Source: Micrasema longulum (lineage: Eukaryota; Arthropoda; Insecta; Trichoptera; Brachycentridae). Taken from it: a stretch of DNA of 64,000 bases. Each line of letters starts with the position of its first letter. The first letter of the stretch is position 1. The stretch lies in contig JAGVSM010002973.1 of assembly GCA_022494885.1 (NCBI GenBank), forward strand, positions 1 to 64,000. The letters are read 5' to 3'. A program made the position numbers and the translations under genes. A model generated the notes under the pieces. It did no database searches. It was not told the origin of the DNA and saw only the letters and a list, made by a program, of their open reading frames with translations. This document shows, in pieces, positions 12,041 through 23,395 of the stretch.

Positions 12041-12440
12041 CTAGCTTTATTTTATTTGGGAAACCAACAGTTCTACATACATATTTATAGTAAAAAAACA
12101 GATATAGTGTATAAACTCAAAACCAATAACAGATGTCCACAAAGTATACAACGTTAGTAAAGAAAATATATTACATATTCAATAAATACTTATAAGTTTA
12201 TACATGTAAAAATGTTATTTTCATGTACTCGTAAATATTTTTTTATAATCTTTTTTATTTATTTTAAGAACAGTAAGTTATTGTAAATTGGGCGGGATTA
12301 GACAAGGATGCTTGAAGAGAGGATAAGAAAGGGAAAGGAGATGTACATATTTATTGTTATAATGTCTACAAGTTACATAACGCATTTTAAGTGTAAATTT
12401 TGAATCTGACAGAGTGATGTTTATAATGTCATTGTCATGT
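12041..12440 (-). mobile_element. LINE 3' UTR, copy of 51007-51400
   Basis: Collinear with 51007-51400 over about 400 bp, sharing GGAAACCAACAG, ATGTTATTTTCATGTACTCG, AGAACAGTAAGTTATTG and CAAGGATGCTTGAAGAGAGG. At 51344-51768 the sequence continues into LINE coding sequence on the minus strand, so this copy is a more severely 5'-truncated insertion of the same family. Confidence 0.75.
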
Positions 12441-13204
12441 CAGTTCATTGATTCTAAACTTTCAAAATTTTCCTTCTTTTAAAAAGCATGCTCTATCCCG
12501 GATTCAAACTAAAGATATGAACTCTTTTTTTCTATGATTTGTTTTGTTACCTTTTAATAATAAGGAATATTTTTGTGTTTTTTTTTAAATATGTTTTATT
12601 TCCTCTTTTAATTACTATTAAAAAAAACCCATATTATCTTTTGCAGAATATTTTATTTTTTCTTTCTTATGTTATACAAAAATATTATAACTGTCCATTG
12701 TTTATTATAGGAGCAAATATTCATTGACATTTTCTTGTATACCCACGAACAGGCCATGCCTTTGTGGGATTTTTTTGTTTACTATTTTTCTATTCATATG
12801 TATTTCGCCGATGTGTAATGATGCTTTATTTGTTTAATACTCTGTTTTATTATTATGATTATTGTAAGAAAACAAAAAAAATAAAAAATAAAGAAAGAAG
12901 TTGGTACATCAAATGCAGCGTATATTATGTACGTAATATTGTATTGTCCGCGTGTTTACGGCTTTTTATACTAGTTACCGTAATACATTAGTATAATTAT
13001 TGTAATACTTTTATTTAAATATTTATTAATTGGCATTGAATGAGGTAGCTACCCACATTATTATATCTTAACAGTTTATGGTTTTGTGATAGTACGATCT
13101 CATGTTTACACTGTAGAACCTAAGTTCTATAGTAAGTTTTAACCAATCTACTCATCTAATCTTCTCGCGTGAACATTAACACCTAACTTATACAATTCAC
13201 TGGC
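12441..13204. other. AT-rich, no gene seen
   Basis: Open frames at 12539-12727 and 12764-12991 are low-complexity and phenylalanine-rich. A B-box-like string on the minus strand near 12495-12510 might be a SINE remnant. Confidence 0.4.
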
Positions 13205-13500
13205 TAAGGGCCGGTTGCATCAAAGTTGGTATAAATTTAGTTTAAAGTTAAATATTTAAACTTAGTTAAGGCTCAAAATCTGGTAACTGAAAAATTCCGT
13301 TGCATCAACATTATTTTAGTTGAGTTAAAGTTAAGAATGTTGCCACTGTAAAGGTTCAAGTTTCACCCTAAAAATTGTTGGGATTTTTGCGCAAGCACGT
13401 ACTTGTTTATTTACATGTAGCAATACACATGCCCTGCGACGCGTCTTTGGGCACAAACGTTTAAATTTCGTTCCAATTTTCAGTATGTGCGAAAGGGTGA

Positions 13501-13797
13501 AGCAACACCGCATTCGGAGAAGAAAAGAACAGAAGGGACATCGTCCTTTTTGAACTAGATAAAAAATTAAAAGAGCGAAAGCTAAAACAAAATGAAGAAC
13601 TTTTTACTCTAGAAGTAGAGCAAAAAAAGGACATTTTTCGGGCAACTATGGCAGCCTTAAATGCCCAGAAAGAGTTAGCTGAGCTCAATCTAGCTCTATT
13701 TAAAAATAAAAAAACAGCATTTCAATACAGTCATGATTTAGATTTATTTTACACCACGCCGCTGATGATGAAGTCCTGTGTTTTGAAAAATGATTAA
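13501..13797 (+). pseudogene. Harbinger accessory (Myb/MADF-like) C-terminal frame
   Basis: A 98-codon open frame with no usable ATG at its start, entered after a stop at 13498-13500. It is rich in K, E and L (for example FELDKKLKERKLKQNEEL and ATMAALNAQKELAELNLALF), suggesting a coiled coil. Autonomous Harbinger elements carry a second gene for a Myb/SANT- or MADF-type DNA-binding protein with such a C-terminal helix. I infer this is its tail, with the DNA-binding half lost or frameshifted; I see no DNA-binding motif. Confidence 0.5.
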
Positions 13798-13827
13798 CAA
13801 TTAAAAATTCAAATAATTATTAGTTCT

Positions 13828-13980
13828 TCACTTTTTTGACATTCGAAATCTTGCGATAAAGTCAGACTCTTCCCACAAAAAATGGTCCGTTCGTGGTTTG
13901 AACAGTTTTTTTTTTCGGTTTAGAATATACTCAATGATAAATTCGTCATCAGAAGACGAAAAATCAGATAAAATTGACAT
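13828..13980 (-). pseudogene. Harbinger transposase N-terminal relic
   Basis: A 50-codon minus-strand frame from an ATG at 13980: MSILSDFSSSDDEFI..., then KPRTDHFLWEESDFIARFRM and a stop at 13828-13830. The R-D-F-DFIARFRMSK pattern resembles the segment preceding the catalytic domain in HARBI1-like transposases (FRLSK-type motif). The DDE catalytic region is absent. It lies opposite the accessory frame, as in two-gene Harbinger elements. Confidence 0.55.
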
Positions 13981-14624
13981 TTTGTGCTACTTTTCACAGA
14001 TCGATCAATAGATTTCAACACTCACGACGCTTTTTTGACAGATGGCAGATCGCATTTAACTTTAAACGGTCCCTTGGCGGCCGGTCAAATAAAAGTAACT
14101 ATTTTGTTAATACTTAGTTAACTTTTTTTGATGCAACGCATTTTGACATAAAAGTAACTTTTATTTGACTTTAGCCCTAACTTTAACTTTACTTTTGTCG
14201 ATGCAACCGGCCCTAAGTGCGGCAATCATCAGTAAGTACCTATGATTCTCGATTTGTGGTAGAGCGCATCTTCTGAGTATTCGATTATATTTTGACATTC
14301 ACTCATTCCCCGCCATGCGGTTTGACACCGTTTTATGGCATCCAGTTCACTCGTAGTCCGCGGTTTTGCCACATAATTCCCACTTCAAATACGTAATTAG
14401 AAACATGATATGGGAGGAAAATTAACATCGTGAGAAGTAGCGTTGAGAATTAAGGTTACTTGATCATTTAGCTACCATTTTCTCACATTCTGTTATTAAT
14501 TTTCTTAACCGTTAAACGTCTGTTTAAATCCTTAAATTTGACGTTAGTGGCAAAGGTTTCCTACCGTTTGAATTTAATAATAATTTAGACCATATTGCGA
14601 TATCTTTATTTGTGAATTTGATTG

Positions 14625-14745
14625 AATGGTGAGCGTCACAGTGTGTAAAGAGTCACTTAAACCACCCACTGACAGGTTAACGCCTAGACTTCCATAACTC
14701 CTCCAAAAAATGTTTTCCATCTCTGTTACAAAACATTTCAATATT
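14625..14745 (+). mobile_element. Repeat family E, copy 2 (partial)
   Basis: Only the distal part is present: CACAGTGTGTAAAGAGTCAC, CCACTGACAGGTTAA, GCCTAGACTTCCATA and TTCCATCTCTGTTAC. Confidence 0.65.
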
Positions 14746-15160
14746 TGACTATCATTGTATTCTGATCCGTTTTAAAATAGTTGTTGGGATTAACGTCTTG
14801 TTACCTAGACTACTAGATACACCTTAAATACCGAAACGAAAGCAGTCCCTTGAACCCTCTCAATCCCCAAACTGGTGTACAAGAGTACAGGGTTACCACA
14901 CTTGACTAGATGGACGAGAACCTGCAACTGGTGGTTCACGAACACACCCATGCCCACAATCACCGACTAATTAATAGCCTTATTTATCTCAGCTTGTACT
15001 CAGCGCACGATAATTAATTTAATTTTCATATTAATGGGGGGATTCATCATCCCTGAAACATAAAAAGGTCATTTTAATTGATACAGCTCATAAGAAAAAT
15101 AGTGGACGTGAACGTGTACTTTTGAACTCATTTTTGAAAATAGTTTATTACCTTTTTATT

Positions 15161-15548
15161 ATTGAAAAACTTCAGCCCTACGGGAAATTGGATACAAAAA
15201 ATGTAAAAATTAGAGAATTAAATTGTTTTGCAAAGTTTATTGAAAATGTACCGACAATTTATTTTTTTTCAATAAAAACGCACTACTTTGAATGACGTAC
15301 TGGTTCATATGAATCAACCTATGATCTGAGAGCTATGGAAAATTTCCGGTCTGCTTGTCGTTTCTGGACCAATGAGAAGAACTGAATGAGAATAAGCGGA
15401 AATGAACCTCTGACGTCACACGCGGAGTTATTTCCGAAATACAAAACTTTAAAAAATCTTTATAAATAAAAATTGATTTTTTTTTTGGATTAGTTTAATA
15501 GTCTATTGACAAATAAAAAAATAAAATAATCCACTGAACTTCCTCATT
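15161..15548 (-). mobile_element. MITE family F, full copy
   Basis: Ends ATTGAAAAACTTCAGCCCT and CACTGAACTTCCTCATT. The interior includes AAATTAGAGAATTAAATTG, CATATGAATCAACC and CTGACGTCACACGCGG, shared with the other F copies. The right end is perfectly conserved; the left end is worn. Confidence 0.75.
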
Positions 15549-15713
15549 GCATTTGAATAGGTTAAATGCAAAACCGCCACTGTGCATGATCACTGTTTTT
15601 GGGAAGATCAACAAAACAACAAGCAGCAAAAAGATTATTTCTTTGAAGTTCAATCAACAAAATTTGATTACATATTTCTGATAGTTTTTAGGGAGTTATT
15701 AAGATTAAAAATT

Positions 15714-15800
15714 ATTGCAAGGCCACTAAAACCAGCCACTGACGGTTCATAGCTCTGTAAAAGACTAGACTTTCATATTCCTTTCTCAAAAAAAGTTTTC
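15714..15800 (+). mobile_element. Repeat family E, copy 3 (distal end)
   Basis: GGCCACTAAAACCAGCCACT and CATAGCTCTGTAAAAGACTA are followed by CTTTCATATTCC, matching the distal third of family E. Confidence 0.6.
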
Positions 15801-16269
15801 AACGGCGTCCAGCCTTCTTTCATCCTTTTTTTTCCAATTCCATACACAAGGTTCGCCACTAGAACTCTATTGTGAACTGCTTATTTTGCCTCCTGCGACA
15901 AACATTTAGGTATTTGCCAAATTATTCCTATAATCCAAGTCTGCTAAGAAAAGTAGCATAAATGATCGGCCTTGAGAGGAGAGACTACACATTACTACGA
16001 AAAATGCGACATAGACTTTCTTTTTATTTGATCTTGAAATGGTTATATAAAGGCTTTATATTCCAGGTTAGAAAAAAAATAATAAAACTTACCCACGTGT
16101 CTTATTAAAATACGAATACTTTTGTACTCATGACGTTGTGACATAAAATGTCCAAAAAAATTAAACCGCTCTCGAAAAGTTTTAAAAAATCACACGCGAC
16201 GTTGTTCTACGATCATGACGAAATGGAATCAATGTTAAAAATATCAAGTCTACAAAAACGTATAAATAA

Positions 16270-16670
16270 TTTGACTCCATATTCATGTTTAATATACTAA
16301 ATGGCTTCAATAATGCACCATCGTTATCGGAACAAGTGGCTTTCAATGTTCGATCCGCCATCCGTTTTGCTCCTTGGTCAACAGAGTACAAACTATGACT
16401 TGCATGCACCAATGTCCCGATTGTGTCGCATTGTGAACTCGAGACAGGATCTGGACTTTTTTGGTGTAAGTCTTTCTAGATTTAAACAATCACTAAAATA
16501 GACCAGATCTTGCCTTGAGATAGTTATTATCGTTGAATTTTTTCGTCCTCGCTTTGATTTTCTTTAGATGTATTTTTTTTTTAATTGTACCGGTATGTAT
16601 AAAAAAAAAGAAAAAATGTATGTACTTTTGTTAAATGGACTGAATGAGTCCGTAAATAAATCAAATACAT
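16270..16670 (+). mobile_element. Jockey-like LINE 3' end
   Basis: The frame ending at 16501 reads YDLHAPMSRLCRIVNSRQDL and then DFFGVSLSRFKQSLK with a stop, the C-terminal signature SPMNRLCR-N plus SL-FK of Jockey-type reverse transcriptases. The 3' UTR that follows ends in a GTAAATAAATC tail near 16665. It is 5'-truncated; only about 66 residues are in frame. Confidence 0.75.
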
Positions 16671-16983
16671 TCATAGTTCTGCAGGTAAAATCATGAACCT
16701 CATGTTTTATTTTTATTTAACATACGTTTTTTTTCAGTCTAACACAAGCGTAAATAAGTAGTTTTTTTTTTGTAGAAAATCATAAAGTTATTCCTTCAAA
16801 TATTAATTTCAACCGCTCACCAAACCTTTTTCAGAATATTGAATTTGCGGTTGCGTGTATTTTAATTCAATTTAAATTTCTTCCTCATTTGTATGTTAAT
16901 TAATTTTAGTCTATTTTATTACATATTATTTGTTTTTATTTTCTCTTTTCTTTTCTTAAAAAAAAATGTAGTTTCTTATTACA

Positions 16984-17305
16984 ATATTTGAGTTTGTCCA
17001 AATGTTGAAACCAACTGGTCCAAGAAGAAGTTTAAAAATGTAAAAATTGTTTTTAGGCCTAGTATGTGAAATAATTCAGTCAGATGAATCTCTTCACAAC
17101 AATAAAGGTTCGGCTCTTTAACTTCACTAAAATCAACAAATGGAAGAATTGAAGAAATATGGATGTTTAAACATAGGCAAAATGGTAAATGTTACACAGT
17201 GTGTAAAGTGGCCACTTAAACCAGCCAATATCATAAGCCCTGTAAATGCTTAGACTTCCATATTCCCTTATTTAAGGTATTCTCCAACCCTGTTGTAATT
17301 TGTTA
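16984..17305 (+). mobile_element. Repeat family E, copy 4
   Basis: Near-complete copy: TATTTGAGTTTGTCCAAATG, AACTGGTCCAAGAAGAAG, GGCCTAGTATGTGAAATAAT, TGTTACACAGTGTGTAAAGT and TCCAACCCTGTTGTAATTTG. Homologous to 25877-26226 in the same order. Confidence 0.8.
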
Positions 17306-18354
17306 AGTAGTTTCTTATGTTAAACTCAATATTATTATTTTAAATCAATCTTTATTCTTATCTTTCACTAAACTTAATCTTTATTATTACTTAAATTGAT
17401 TTTACACACTTAATTTATGAAAGATGGTGGAGTTCTAAATTTCAAAAAAAAACTTTAAATTTTAAACTTTTTCAACACTGTTCGCGCCTAATCGAATTCA
17501 AAATATTGGTAAAAACATCGATTCGTAGCGTAGTTCATCGTATTGTACCATAATGCTTTTATTATATGTATGTTGAAACGACTGTTTGGAAAGAGTATTC
17601 CCCTTTTAAATAAATTTATCTAGTTACAATTTACAAGATGACTGATCACCTTACTTTACGCTGGAACATATTACATAATTCCCTGGGAGCGGATGATCTA
17701 TTGACTTAACAGGTGAGTCTTTTACCTGTGACCTCACATTTAAATGTTCAAAATTACAAAGGTCTGTCATTCAAACTTCAATCTATTGACAAACAGAATG
17801 GCAGAATTGAAAGGATGATCAGATTGTAAATCGAATTCTGACACGTTTTTAATTTTTTTCTGAGAATTTGAGTGTTATAAACCAGTATAATTTTATCTAG
17901 ACTGTTTGTTTCTAGTTATAAACTTCTAAAAAATCCTCGAATATTTAAAAAATAATATTTTATCCAACTTACGAGATAAAATATTTTCCACTCGATACAG
18001 TTTTTTTTTCTGACACCTTGAGGAGATACGAGTACTTATAATATTAATTTGGTTCAAATATGCTGGATACCTTTCTTCTCAGAATTTCCCCTTAGCTTTG
18101 CTAAACGCTGTATAAAACAAAATACGCAACAGCGTTGGGAGGATCATTACCGCGCTTCTTCTGCAGGTAAAATCACTAAAAAAAAATTCCCAAAGCTGGC
18201 TGATGCAGCAAACTTCCGTCGTCATCACCAAAGTACTTTCAAACCACCCAAATTTTTACCGGACGCGGAGCTATGAGAAGTTACCTATATAGGTTTAAAT
18301 TAAGGAATGATGACTACGTCCATGCGATGAGATTTCTTCACAGAGTATCGAACA
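17306..18354. other. AT-rich, no gene seen
   Basis: The + frame at 18049-18276 has more balanced composition than its neighbours (WEDHYRASSAGKITKKKF) but lacks a signature I recognise; a decayed transposon is likelier than an exon. Confidence 0.4.
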
Positions 18355-18435
18355 TCAGTTATTCTGTTGCGATTGGTGTACCAATGCAGTGCCACATGCA
18401 CCATTAGGTGTGGAATGGGAATCATGATGATTGTT
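18355..18435 (+). mobile_element. SINE A, distal end only
   Basis: GGTGTACCAATGCAGTGCC, ATGCACCATTAGGTGTGGAA and AATCATGATGATTG are the last part of SINE A as seen at 44450-44520. Confidence 0.65.
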
Positions 18436-19283
18436 TATTAGTGTAGGGCACTCATTAAATTGTTTACACTTAAGACAATAATTTAAATAATGTGAAACAT
18501 AACAAATGTAAAAGATAAGAAATGAAAAATATGCATACAATAATGAAAATTATCAAATATCTGCTTCTTTCAATATTTCTATGATTTTTGACTTAAATTT
18601 ACATACCTACATTATCGTAAAAAATATCAGCCTCGGTAAATCAATTGTTTTATTGCTCGCATATTCTAGGTATTGTAGATTGTTTCAAATAGTTTGCTAC
18701 GCGTTGTCTATGTAAAACTGAAAATTTTGTCTTGTCGGTCTAGATGGCACACGGAATGAATATCTTTCAAGTATATCAGGGGATTCAATTTTATTATTTG
18801 TTAATTTGCGTAACTTATCTGTAACTGTAAAATTTCACATAAATATGATCAAATTAATCACAACAGAACATTGTTTTTTTTCTTTTGACTGTGTAACAAA
18901 AATAATACACGACAAGTTAATTTAAAAGTTTTTCTGATGCTGAATATTTTTTCATATGCAATATTAAACAGATTTTTCGTAAACCCCATTTTAGAAGCAA
19001 ACTTTTATTTTTATATCTGACTTAATTTATGGCAGTAAGATTCTTCCATTTCCCTCTTCTGATCTTCTAACACGGACTACCCCCTTAAATATGCGTTTAA
19101 AGGACCTTTAGTAGGTAAGAAAGTAGGTAGGCTAAATAACAAGGTAAGTGAGATTTTTTTTCCCGCCTGGTTATTCCATTGAGGGTTTTTAATTCTTTTT
19201 ACCACGCCCATACTAGATATTCCCATAAATTCTAGAAAACCAACCATTCTTCAGCTACGAACTACGTACTACACTTAGCCAGT

Positions 19284-19438
19284 GGTGGAGTAGTGTTTAT
19301 TCACTCCTTACATCCTTGAATCTTCTAACTAAGGAACTACAAAATATTAAATCACTGGTACAGTTTAAAGTCTGTTTGAGGTCTTGGATTAGCATGGAAG
19401 GAACAGATACACACATTCTTAAAAAAATAAAAAAATAA
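19284..19438 (+). pseudogene. LINE reverse-transcriptase C-terminus
   Basis: One frame gives SLLTSLNLLTKELQNIKSLV and then QFKVCLRSWISMEGTDTH with a stop. The LP-ELRNIKSL-FK-LKSWI pattern is typical of LINE C-termini. The fragment is short, so clade is not assigned. Confidence 0.5.
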
Positions 19439-19479
19439 ATGCATACTGCAAATAAATCATGCTTTCGTAATATCAGCAA

Positions 19480-21060
19480 GTGTTGATTTGGTTTTTCTTT
19501 TATTTTTCTTTTCTTTTCTTTTCATGGTTATGTCATACCATATTTATATGATATAAACTTTTTAATAATTAAAAAAAGAATGACCCACGCTCAGACGCTG
19601 AAGTATTTATGGGCATTTTTTCCAATTTATGTTATAGCTTAATTTTAAGATGTATTTTTTTAAAGTGTATTATTGTAATTATATTTCTATGTAAATAATA
19701 TATTTAGGGAAAAATAAAAAAACATATATTCTTAAAAATTAGTACGCATGTTTCCTAATACAGTCGTGTTCATACTACAGTATTATAGTACCTAATCTTT
19801 AATAATACAAATGCCTAAGATTGTTTTCTGTTTTCAACACATTTAAAAACAAACAAGCTGATATTTTCATTTAAGCTATTTACTTCAACGTTAAAATTTT
19901 TATAATACATATTATTTTAACGACCTTTGAATATTGCGGAAACTGTAGTATCATTTGCGATACAAACGCCATTTCTATCAATACCTTATTATTTTTCTTC
20001 TTCAACATTTTGTAGACTCGAGAGTCTGTTATTACAGGATTACCCTCTTATGATGCTGAACCCAAGTTATCCCTCCAATGTTTTGAGAATCTCCTAAGTA
20101 AATGCTGTCTGTCTGGTACGGTTACGAACGGAATTCTATCATTATGGCGCTGTTAATTCATAAAACGAGGCATTTTCATTAAAAGTATGTTAAAACAGTA
20201 AAATAGGCTTATTTCTTAAACATAATTTTACGCATAATTGGTAAATTACAAAAAAGTCAAACTCATTTCTCATTTTCATTACCCATCATTTAGTTCACAG
20301 TTCACGTTTTTCACCTCATCAGCAATGAATAATTGCAATTTTTAAACGGTGCATTTTTAATGAATAGAAAGCATAGACACAGACATTAGGTTTGCATCAA
20401 TTTTCTCAAATTTTTCCGTTTTTATTAAATGTTCACAAAAGTAAAAAATAATAGTCATGAACTTGATTGAAATCAACGCCAGCGTATCAAAAATCACCTA
20501 CAATACCTTTAATTTTCAAGATAATATATTATTTTACAATACCCAGTGTTTCATAAATTGGTAATTGATAAATGCTACTTTTTCACTATGGCAAATATGT
20601 TAACGGCTACGTTTTTACATTTTACTTGACAGTTCATGTCAAGGATGACAGTAAATTCAGATAATATTTATAAATTATTCTCTTTTAAGGACGGCCTTCA
20701 CTGCTTAGAATCCTTTTAATAACGGTCATGCCCTTAGATAAATCCGTGTCTAACACGAAAACGCTCTTTTAATGATTCCAATTACGTTTTTTTATCCAGG
20801 ATCGTTATCATATTTCATCGATCAAGTGTCAGAAGAAGAAGTTTACCTACTAACTTGTAACTAAGTACATATACATTTATCGGAGGTCAGCGGGGTTGAA
20901 CCGATTATATTGCTTATTTGAATTCATAAAAAATAACGATCAGAACGAATTAAAAAAAAATTGTATTCTGTACTGTAATTACGAGTATTTGCGTAAAAAA
21001 AGTATTTGAAAGTTATTTTTTTAGTAGACCCTTATTTTCAAAATAAAATAAAAATACGCA
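19480..21060. other. AT-rich, no gene seen
   Basis: No coding signature. Around 19997-20115 the minus strand has a GAA-rich end and mixed composition that may be a decayed RTE-like LINE tail, but I could not confirm a frame. Confidence 0.4.
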
Positions 21061-21067
21061 TTATCAT

Positions 21068-21309
21068 TGAATCCACTACTTCGAGAATTACACTGGCTAC
21101 GTTCTCCACCACGGCTTATGTATAAGTCACTGCACAAATCCGCTCCGGAATATCTTAGGGGACTTTGTATTCCAGACGAACTAGCTGACAGACGTCTTAC
21201 AATTTACATTGAGAGGACAAATTAGTATACGTCTACGCAAACAGCGCACTAAATTCGGTCAACATGCATTTGCGGTCGCAGGCCTATGGCATAGAATGCT
21301 CTCTCAATA
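21068..21309 (+). pseudogene. CR1/L2-like LINE C-terminus
   Basis: Reads IPLLRELHWLRSPPRLMYKS, then LHKSAPEYLRGLCIPDELAD and, after a frame break, RKQRTKFGQHAFAVAGLWHR with a stop at 21307-21309. LHWLP-R--YK, AP-YL--L and RT-FG-RAF--AG--LWN are the ordered C-terminal blocks of CR1/L2-type reverse transcriptases. One frameshift near 21215 breaks it. Confidence 0.75.
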
Positions 21310-21595
21310 GAAATGCAAATCTGTGAGCGTGAAGTGATGTTTCGGAAAAACTCACATGTTCTCATTGATCACATCAATCATTTAAACAAGTCCGCAGCAT
21401 GTGATAACAAAGTAAATCGTTTTATTTGCAAAAGTTTAAATTACATTTATTTATTTATTGAATCACTTTGTAAAATACCCTTGAGGTATTACAAAAATGG
21501 CGTTTTATAAGTTATCTATAATAATAACATTAATAAAAATATTACGATTTGTCTAGTGTGAAGACGAAAAACTGGATTTCACTCCCTAGGGTGTC

Positions 21596-22249
21596 ATTTA
21601 GATAACCAAATTATAACAGGGATGGAGAATATTTCAGAGAAGGGAATGCTAAAGTCTTGGTATTTACAGGGCTTGTGACCTGTCATGGGCTGGTTTAAAT
21701 GGCCACTTTACACACTGTGTAACATTCACCATTTTGCCCATATTTAAACATCCGTATTTCTTCAATTCTTCTATTTGTTGATTTTAGTGAAGTTAAAGAG
21801 CTGAAACCTTTATTGTTGCGAAGAGATTCACCAGATTAAATTATTTCACATACTAGGCAACACCTGATATGAAATAATGACTCCCCAGGGGGTAAAATAT
21901 AGTATTTTATCTACAAATATTTGGGCAAACTCAAAATATTGGAATAAAACCGACTGGTCCGAGAAGATGTTTAAAAATTGGAAAATTGTTTTCAGGCGTT
22001 GCCTAGTACGAAAAATAATCCAACCTTGTGAATCTGTTTGCAACAATAAAGGCTACAGCTCTTTAACTTCACTGAAATCAACAGATGGAAGAATCGACGA
22101 AATATGAATGTTCAAACATAGACCAAATGGTAAATGTTGCACAGTGTATAAATTGGCCAATTAAACCAGCCCCCGACTGGTCATAAACCCTGTAAATGTC
22201 TAGACTTCCATATTACCTTTTCTGAAACGTTCTCCATCCCTGTAATAAT
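21596..22249. mobile_element. Repeat family E, large inverted pair (copies 5 and 6)
   Basis: The left arm (about 21608-21858) is family E in reverse; the right arm (about 21997-22247) is family E forward. Both run from GGGATGGAGAA/TTCTCCATCCC at the outside to a shared GTTGCCTAG block (AGGCAACACC / GGCGTTGCCTAGTA) inside. Each arm is about 250 bp with scattered differences, so the whole could fold back on itself. ORFs at 21846-22046 (-) and 21877-22107 (+) lie entirely inside it and are not genes. Confidence 0.8.
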
Positions 22250-22563
22250 TAGTTATTAACAATAATAATCATGGAGAAAGGAAGTAGGTATTTCAAACAT
22301 TAAGACACTTTGGATTTTTCATAAAACTAAAAGACTGCCGTAAATATTATATTTTTTAATTACCTAACTTGACTATGCAGTACATGTCTACTGTACATAC
22401 ATGTCCATAAATAATATTATACATATATCCAAACACAGCCGTAAGAAGTTCATAAATTGTCTGATTTTTTGAGAATTTTCATTATTACGTGAATTTTATA
22501 ACAGCTTGAAATTCTACGTTTGATTTTTCATTTTCCTTTGCGCTGTCTCGTTGAATTTCGATC

Positions 22564-23135
22564 CCTCGTGGTGTGATGGTCAGCACGTTTGCCTACCAAG
22601 CAAGAGCTCGATTCTCGACAAGGTTAATATGAAATATTGATTGAAAAGGGCGTTTTAACACCAAAATATTTCCTAGTCCCTGGACTGGTACCTGAAGCTT
22701 AAAACTGATCATCTTATCTTCATGTCTTCTTCTTCTTCATGTGCCATGTCTGGTCCCCTCGACGTTGTCGATTACTTGGGAGAAAGCTTCCCTATCCTAA
22801 GCAGTGCGAAACAGCTCCTCCACAGTTCTAATCCTGGTCCATGCTCGGATGTTTCGAAGCCAGGAAAGCTGTTTTCTTCTGACCCCTCTACGTCCCTCGA
22901 TCTTCCCCTTCATGACAAGGTGAAATATGGCGTATTTATCACCTCTCAACACATGGCCAAAATACGAAATTTTACGGAGCTTAACAGTGGTGAATAGTTC
23001 TCTATTAGTATTGGCTCTACGTAATACTTTACTATCTTCATGTAACAAAAAATATACATTAAGATACGCTGCGATTGTTGTACGTACCAATGCAGTGCCC
23101 TATGCACCATTTAGTGCGGAAAGAGAATGATGATG
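22564..23135 (+). mobile_element. SINE A, interrupted by a LINE
   Basis: The head (CCTCGTGGTGTGATGGTCAG) and body (CCCTGGACTGGTACCTGAAG) lie at 22564-22725. The distal part (GTACCAATGCAGTGCCCTAT, ATGATGATGC) resumes at 23033-23135. Between them is a 307-bp LINE insertion flanked by an 11-bp target duplication. Confidence 0.85.
22726..23032 (-). mobile_element. RTE-like LINE 3' end inside SINE A
   Basis: The minus strand encodes LRKISYFGHVLRGDKY, then KGKIEGRRGVRRKQLSWLRN and IRAWT, the C-terminal YFGH-R--KY ... GK-EG-RG--R---SWL block of RTE-like LINEs. The 3' tail is a GAA repeat (minus strand, at 22726-22738). Identical 11-mers TATCTTCATGT flank it at 22715-22725 and 23033-23043, marking target-primed insertion. 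The longer frame at 22797-23090 (-) runs past the element into the SINE. Confidence 0.85.
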
Positions 23136-23179
23136 CAAATTCTACGTTTCTTTTACATTTAACTTTACCCTGTTTCGGC

Positions 23180-23395
23180 GAATTTTCGGAAGGATATCCA
23201 GTTGGCTTACCGCAAACAAACCAATGGGAAGAACTAACAAAGAACAACCTCTGACGTCACACCCGGAATTATTTCAGAAATACAAAACTTTATCGAATCA
23301 TAGCGCTGATAATACGATATGTTTTAAAAAAAAAAATAGGTTTAGTTTAATAGTCTTTTAACAAATAAAAAAAAAGACACTGAACTTCCTCATTG
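23180..23395 (-). mobile_element. MITE family F, partial copy
   Basis: Contains CAGTTGGCTTACCG, CTCTGACGTCACACCCGG and ATCATAGCGCTGATAATACG and ends in CACTGAACTTCCTCATTG. The left end is missing. Confidence 0.7.

Larger units (their letters stand above)
13208..14213. mobile_element. PIF/Harbinger-type element
   Basis: Starts GGGCCGGTTGCATC and ends with the reverse complement GATGCAACCGGCCC, flanked by TAA on each side (13205-13207 and 14214-14216). A 3-bp TAA/TTA duplication with G-rich ends is the PIF/Harbinger pattern. Extra copies of GTTGCATCAA lie just inside both ends, as expected for transposase-binding sites. The 1,006-bp element holds the start of a transposase on the minus strand and a charged coiled-coil frame on the plus strand; the catalytic part is deleted. 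Confidence 0.85.

Noticed and set aside
22797..23090. 97-residue minus-strand ORF as a unit
   Set aside because: It spans the LINE insertion boundary and starts in SINE A; only the part within 22726-23032 is LINE protein.
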